A DNA stretch of 64,000 nucleotides from positions 186,001 through 250,000 of the forward strand of contig NZ_FWXW01000004.1 of assembly GCF_900176335.1 (NCBI RefSeq). The letters are read 5' to 3'. The position numbers and the translations under genes were made by a program. Under the pieces are notes generated by a model. That model was not told where the DNA came from, searched no databases, and saw only the letters and a list, made by a program, of their open reading frames with translations. Of this stretch, positions 62,380 to 64,000 are shown piece by piece (the first letter of the stretch is position 1; each line of letters begins with the position of its first letter). This DNA is from Papillibacter cinnamivorans DSM 12816 (GTDB lineage: Bacteria; Bacillota; Clostridia; Oscillospirales; Oscillospiraceae).

Positions 62380-62421
62380 GTTAGGTTCATCTAACTAAAT
62401 TAAGGTTAGCACAAACTAACC
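62380..62421. promoter_or_regulatory. Two DtxR/IdeR-type boxes upstream of feoA
   Basis: GTTAG-GTTCAT-CTAAC (62380-62395) and GGTTAG-CACAAA-CTAACC (62404-62421). Both fit the iron-dependent repressor consensus (TTAGGTTAGGCTAACCTAA-like). They lie between the feo operon and the divergent regulator gene. Confidence 0.75.
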
Positions 62422-62535
62422 GGCTTGTCAATACGGTTTTGGAAAAATCCGCAGGTTTCCTCCTTTGCATTCCGAAGGATCCTGTGGTATCCTATGGGAA
62501 AGAGGGTTTACCGGCCGTGAAAGGGGAGAGGCAGC

Positions 62536-62904
62536 GTGAAGATGCAGGAATCCGCCCAAATGTATCTGGAGACCATACTGATATTAAGCCGCAGGCATCC
62601 CCAGGTCAGATCCGTTGATATTGTCGGCGAGCTTGGATATAAAAAATCCAGCGTCAGCGTAGCCATGAAGCATTTACGGGAAAACGGCTATATTGAGATG
62701 GACCACGACGGTTTTATCGCACTCACCGGAGAGGGGAAAAAGATTGCCGAAACCATGTACGAGCGGCATACGTTTTTATCCGACTGGCTGGTCAGCCTTG
62801 GGGTGGACGGAGCCGTCGCCGCGGAGGACGCCTGCCGGATGGAGCACGTCATCAGCCCGGAAAGCTTCGGGGCCATCAAGCGGTATGTGGAGGAAAAACC
62901 CTGA
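62536..62904 (+). CDS. DtxR/MntR-family metal-dependent regulator, short form
   Basis: 122 residues from a GTG at 62536 (GGGGAG seven bases before); an ATG two codons later is possible. N-terminal HTH (SAQMYLETILILSRRHPQVRSVDIVGELGYKKSSVSVAMKHL) and dimerisation domain (ALTGEGKKIAETMYERHTFLSDWLVSLGV, then ACRMEHVISPESF). The C-terminal SH3-like domain is missing, as in MntR. With iron or manganese it would bind the nearby boxes and repress feo. Confidence 0.88.
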   Translation: MKMQESAQMYLETILILSRRHPQVRSVDIVGELGYKKSSVSVAMKHLRENGYIEMDHDGFIALTGEGKKIAETMYERHTFLSDWLVSLGVDGAVAAEDACRMEHVISPESFGAIKRYVEEKP

Positions 62905-63797
62905 CCGCAGCTTGAATTGTACTTTAAAATACCGCTGTGAAGCTGTTATGGCCTCGCAGCGGTGTCTTGTTATTTGATCAAAACTTTAAATCCTCTCAAA
63001 TGCCGCACAGGGTATGTTTTTACAGAAACAAAAAATTACCCCCAGCGGGGAGCGCGTGCTCCCATCCGAAGCTTTCGTAGTCAATCTTTTTTGTTAATAA
63101 GCTTTTTAAAGAGAACGGGTATTACGCGCCTCCGGCGGGGGTTCATTTTTCCACTCGCCGGGAAAAAGGAACGAAAAAGCGGCGCCAAGAGGCCCCGGCC
63201 CCTTGGATTCCTACGGAAAGGCTCGGTGTCAAATGAGCCTCCAAAAGAACCCGGCCATAACCGGAATGAACCGCAAAGACAGCTCATAATACAGGAGCTC
63301 TCATTTTCAGCCCGCGACCGGCCTTCCGAAAACTGGCCTTAAGCGGCTCAGAAAGTCTGCTAAAACCTTCTGCCTGTGACGTCTAAGAGGGGCTGTGCAT
63401 CAAATCCTGTTCCGATAGCGGGACATAATACATAAAAAGGCATGCGAAAACACTGAATTCCAGAAATGCTTCATAAGCCTGGAAGCTTGTAAAACAGTGA
63501 ATCTTCTAAACGTCGCGCAAAGTACGTTTTCGCAGACTCATTAAGCCCCACAACCTCAACCCCGGAGAGCTCCGATCGCGGGCTCAAAAACAGACCTCTT
63601 GCCATAGAGCTGTCCGTGCGTTTGAAACTGCCGAAAGTCAATTACTTATTAAGAGCGCCCATCGGAGCACCCTCTCCTGAGATCCAAGAGGGCGGAGCCT
63701 CCTGGTCCGTTTTTGGTGACTTTTTGCGGAATCAAAAAGTTACCCCCAGCGGGGAGCGCGTTTCTCCCGTCTAAAGCCTTTACGAAGAATTGGAATC
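62905..63797. other. Long non-coding gap with internal direct repeats
   Basis: About 890 bases without a supported gene. Two copies of a segment beginning AAAAATTACCCCCAGCGGGG or AAAAAGTTACCCCCAGCGGG followed by AGCGCG lie at about 63031-63056 and 63733-63760. Several other short repeats and hairpins give it the look of decayed repeat or IS-like DNA. Confidence 0.45.
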
Positions 63798-63846
63798 AAA
63801 AAGCTCCCGCGAAGAAAACCGGCAAACCGGTCTCCGCGGGAGCTTT
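63798..63846 (-). terminator. Terminator of the partial M20 gene
   Basis: Inverted repeat AAAGCTCCCGCG/CGCGGGAGCTTT with inner stem CCGG..CCGG. T-rich on the minus-strand exit. Confidence 0.75.
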
Positions 63847-63860
63847 GATTCGAAGCAGGA

Positions 63861-64000
63861 TTACATTTTGTCGATCAGCAGCAGGGTGCGCAGCAGCACG
63901 TTTGCCCCCTTCAGGCAGGCGGAAACCGGAGTGTACTCCAGTTCGCAGTGGCTGTGCCCTTCCACGCTGGGGACAAAGATCATGGTGGTGGGGATCACGT
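63861..64000 (-). CDS. C-terminus of an M20-family Zn hydrolase (hydantoinase/carbamoylase type), 5' end outside window
   Basis: Only the last 45 or so codons are present. The reading PTTMIFVPSVEGHSHCELEYT matches the conserved C-terminal motif of allantoate amidohydrolase and N-carbamoyl amino-acid hydrolases, with the metal-site-near H-S-H-C and the final LLRTLLLIDKM helix. Substrate cannot be told from this part. Confidence 0.8.
   Translation of the reverse strand, partial: VIPTTMIFVPSVEGHSHCELEYTPVSACLKGANVLLRTLLLIDKM

Overview
The window looks like the chromosome of an anaerobic, low-to-moderate-GC Gram-positive bacterium of class Clostridia. The evidence is an S-layer-homology (SLH) surface protein, hybrid cluster protein, rubredoxin, clostridial-type ferredoxins, an iron-responsive feo locus, an Rrf2-controlled Fe-S/cysteine operon, strong AGGAGG ribosome sites and frequent TTG starts. 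I cannot name the genus. Everything to the left of about 22.95 kb is mobile or accessory DNA. Everything to the right reads as an ordinary, GC-richer chromosome.

Accessory part (1-22,954). A tightly coupled minus-strand operon runs from parA and parB through a CpaB/SAF protein, a P-loop NTPase and a TadA/CpaF ATPase to two TadB/TadC-like membrane proteins, the last cut by the window edge. Upstream of it, also on the minus strand, is a complete four-gene type II CBASS anti-phage operon: CD-NTase, E2-E1 fusion Cap2, JAMM protease Cap3, and an effector with two membrane helices and a SAVED domain. Next come two near-identical 1.65-kb copies (11.47-13.13 kb and 21.30-22.95 kb) of a parB-like plus small HTH gene module. 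Each ends in the same 10-base core TTGCTCGAAA. The right copy joins the 3' part of a tRNA-Ser exactly at the anticodon loop (loop sequence CTCGAAA), so this is an attachment-site scar, and the two modules look like the ends of two elements inserted in tandem. Between them lies a cargo of redox genes: Crp/Fnr regulators, a NapH-like Fe-S membrane protein, a ferredoxin-like protein, a cupin, rubredoxin, hcp and a ferredoxin, then an HD-domain protein and an AAA ATPase. No integrase is visible in the window.

Chromosomal part (23-64 kb). After decayed genes (an acyltransferase and an apparent FMN oxidoreductase remnant) there is a 1,749-residue SLH surface protein with many fibronectin-III-like units. 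It is followed by a response regulator, a large membrane sensor and a histidine kinase, then a flippase-like protein and a glycosyltransferase. A second copy of the Crp / ferredoxin-like / cupin trio lies at 37.6-39.4 kb, and its operator architecture matches the island copy to the base. Further right are a small membrane-protein/NUDIX group and a sulfur/Fe-S operon (metY-like, cysK, iscS, iscU, nadA, mnmA) with an iscR-like gene. A sigma-54 regulator follows, with its palindromic upstream site and a near-perfect -24/-12 promoter driving an aminotransferase and an amino-acid permease. Then comes a run of small housekeeping or poorly known genes (DUF434, YjbR, TfoX-C, GNAT, VanW, Fpg-like, hydrolase-GNAT fusion, VOC). 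Last is the feo iron-uptake locus with DtxR-type boxes and its regulator, and the end of an M20-family hydrolase.

How the parts work together: the CBASS operon is a self-contained defence cassette on the mobile part. The two Crp-controlled trios appear to respond to the same kind of signal, probably nitrosative or redox stress judging by hcp. The sulfur operon supplies cysteine and sulfur for Fe-S and tRNA thiolation, fitting a cell rich in Fe-S proteins.
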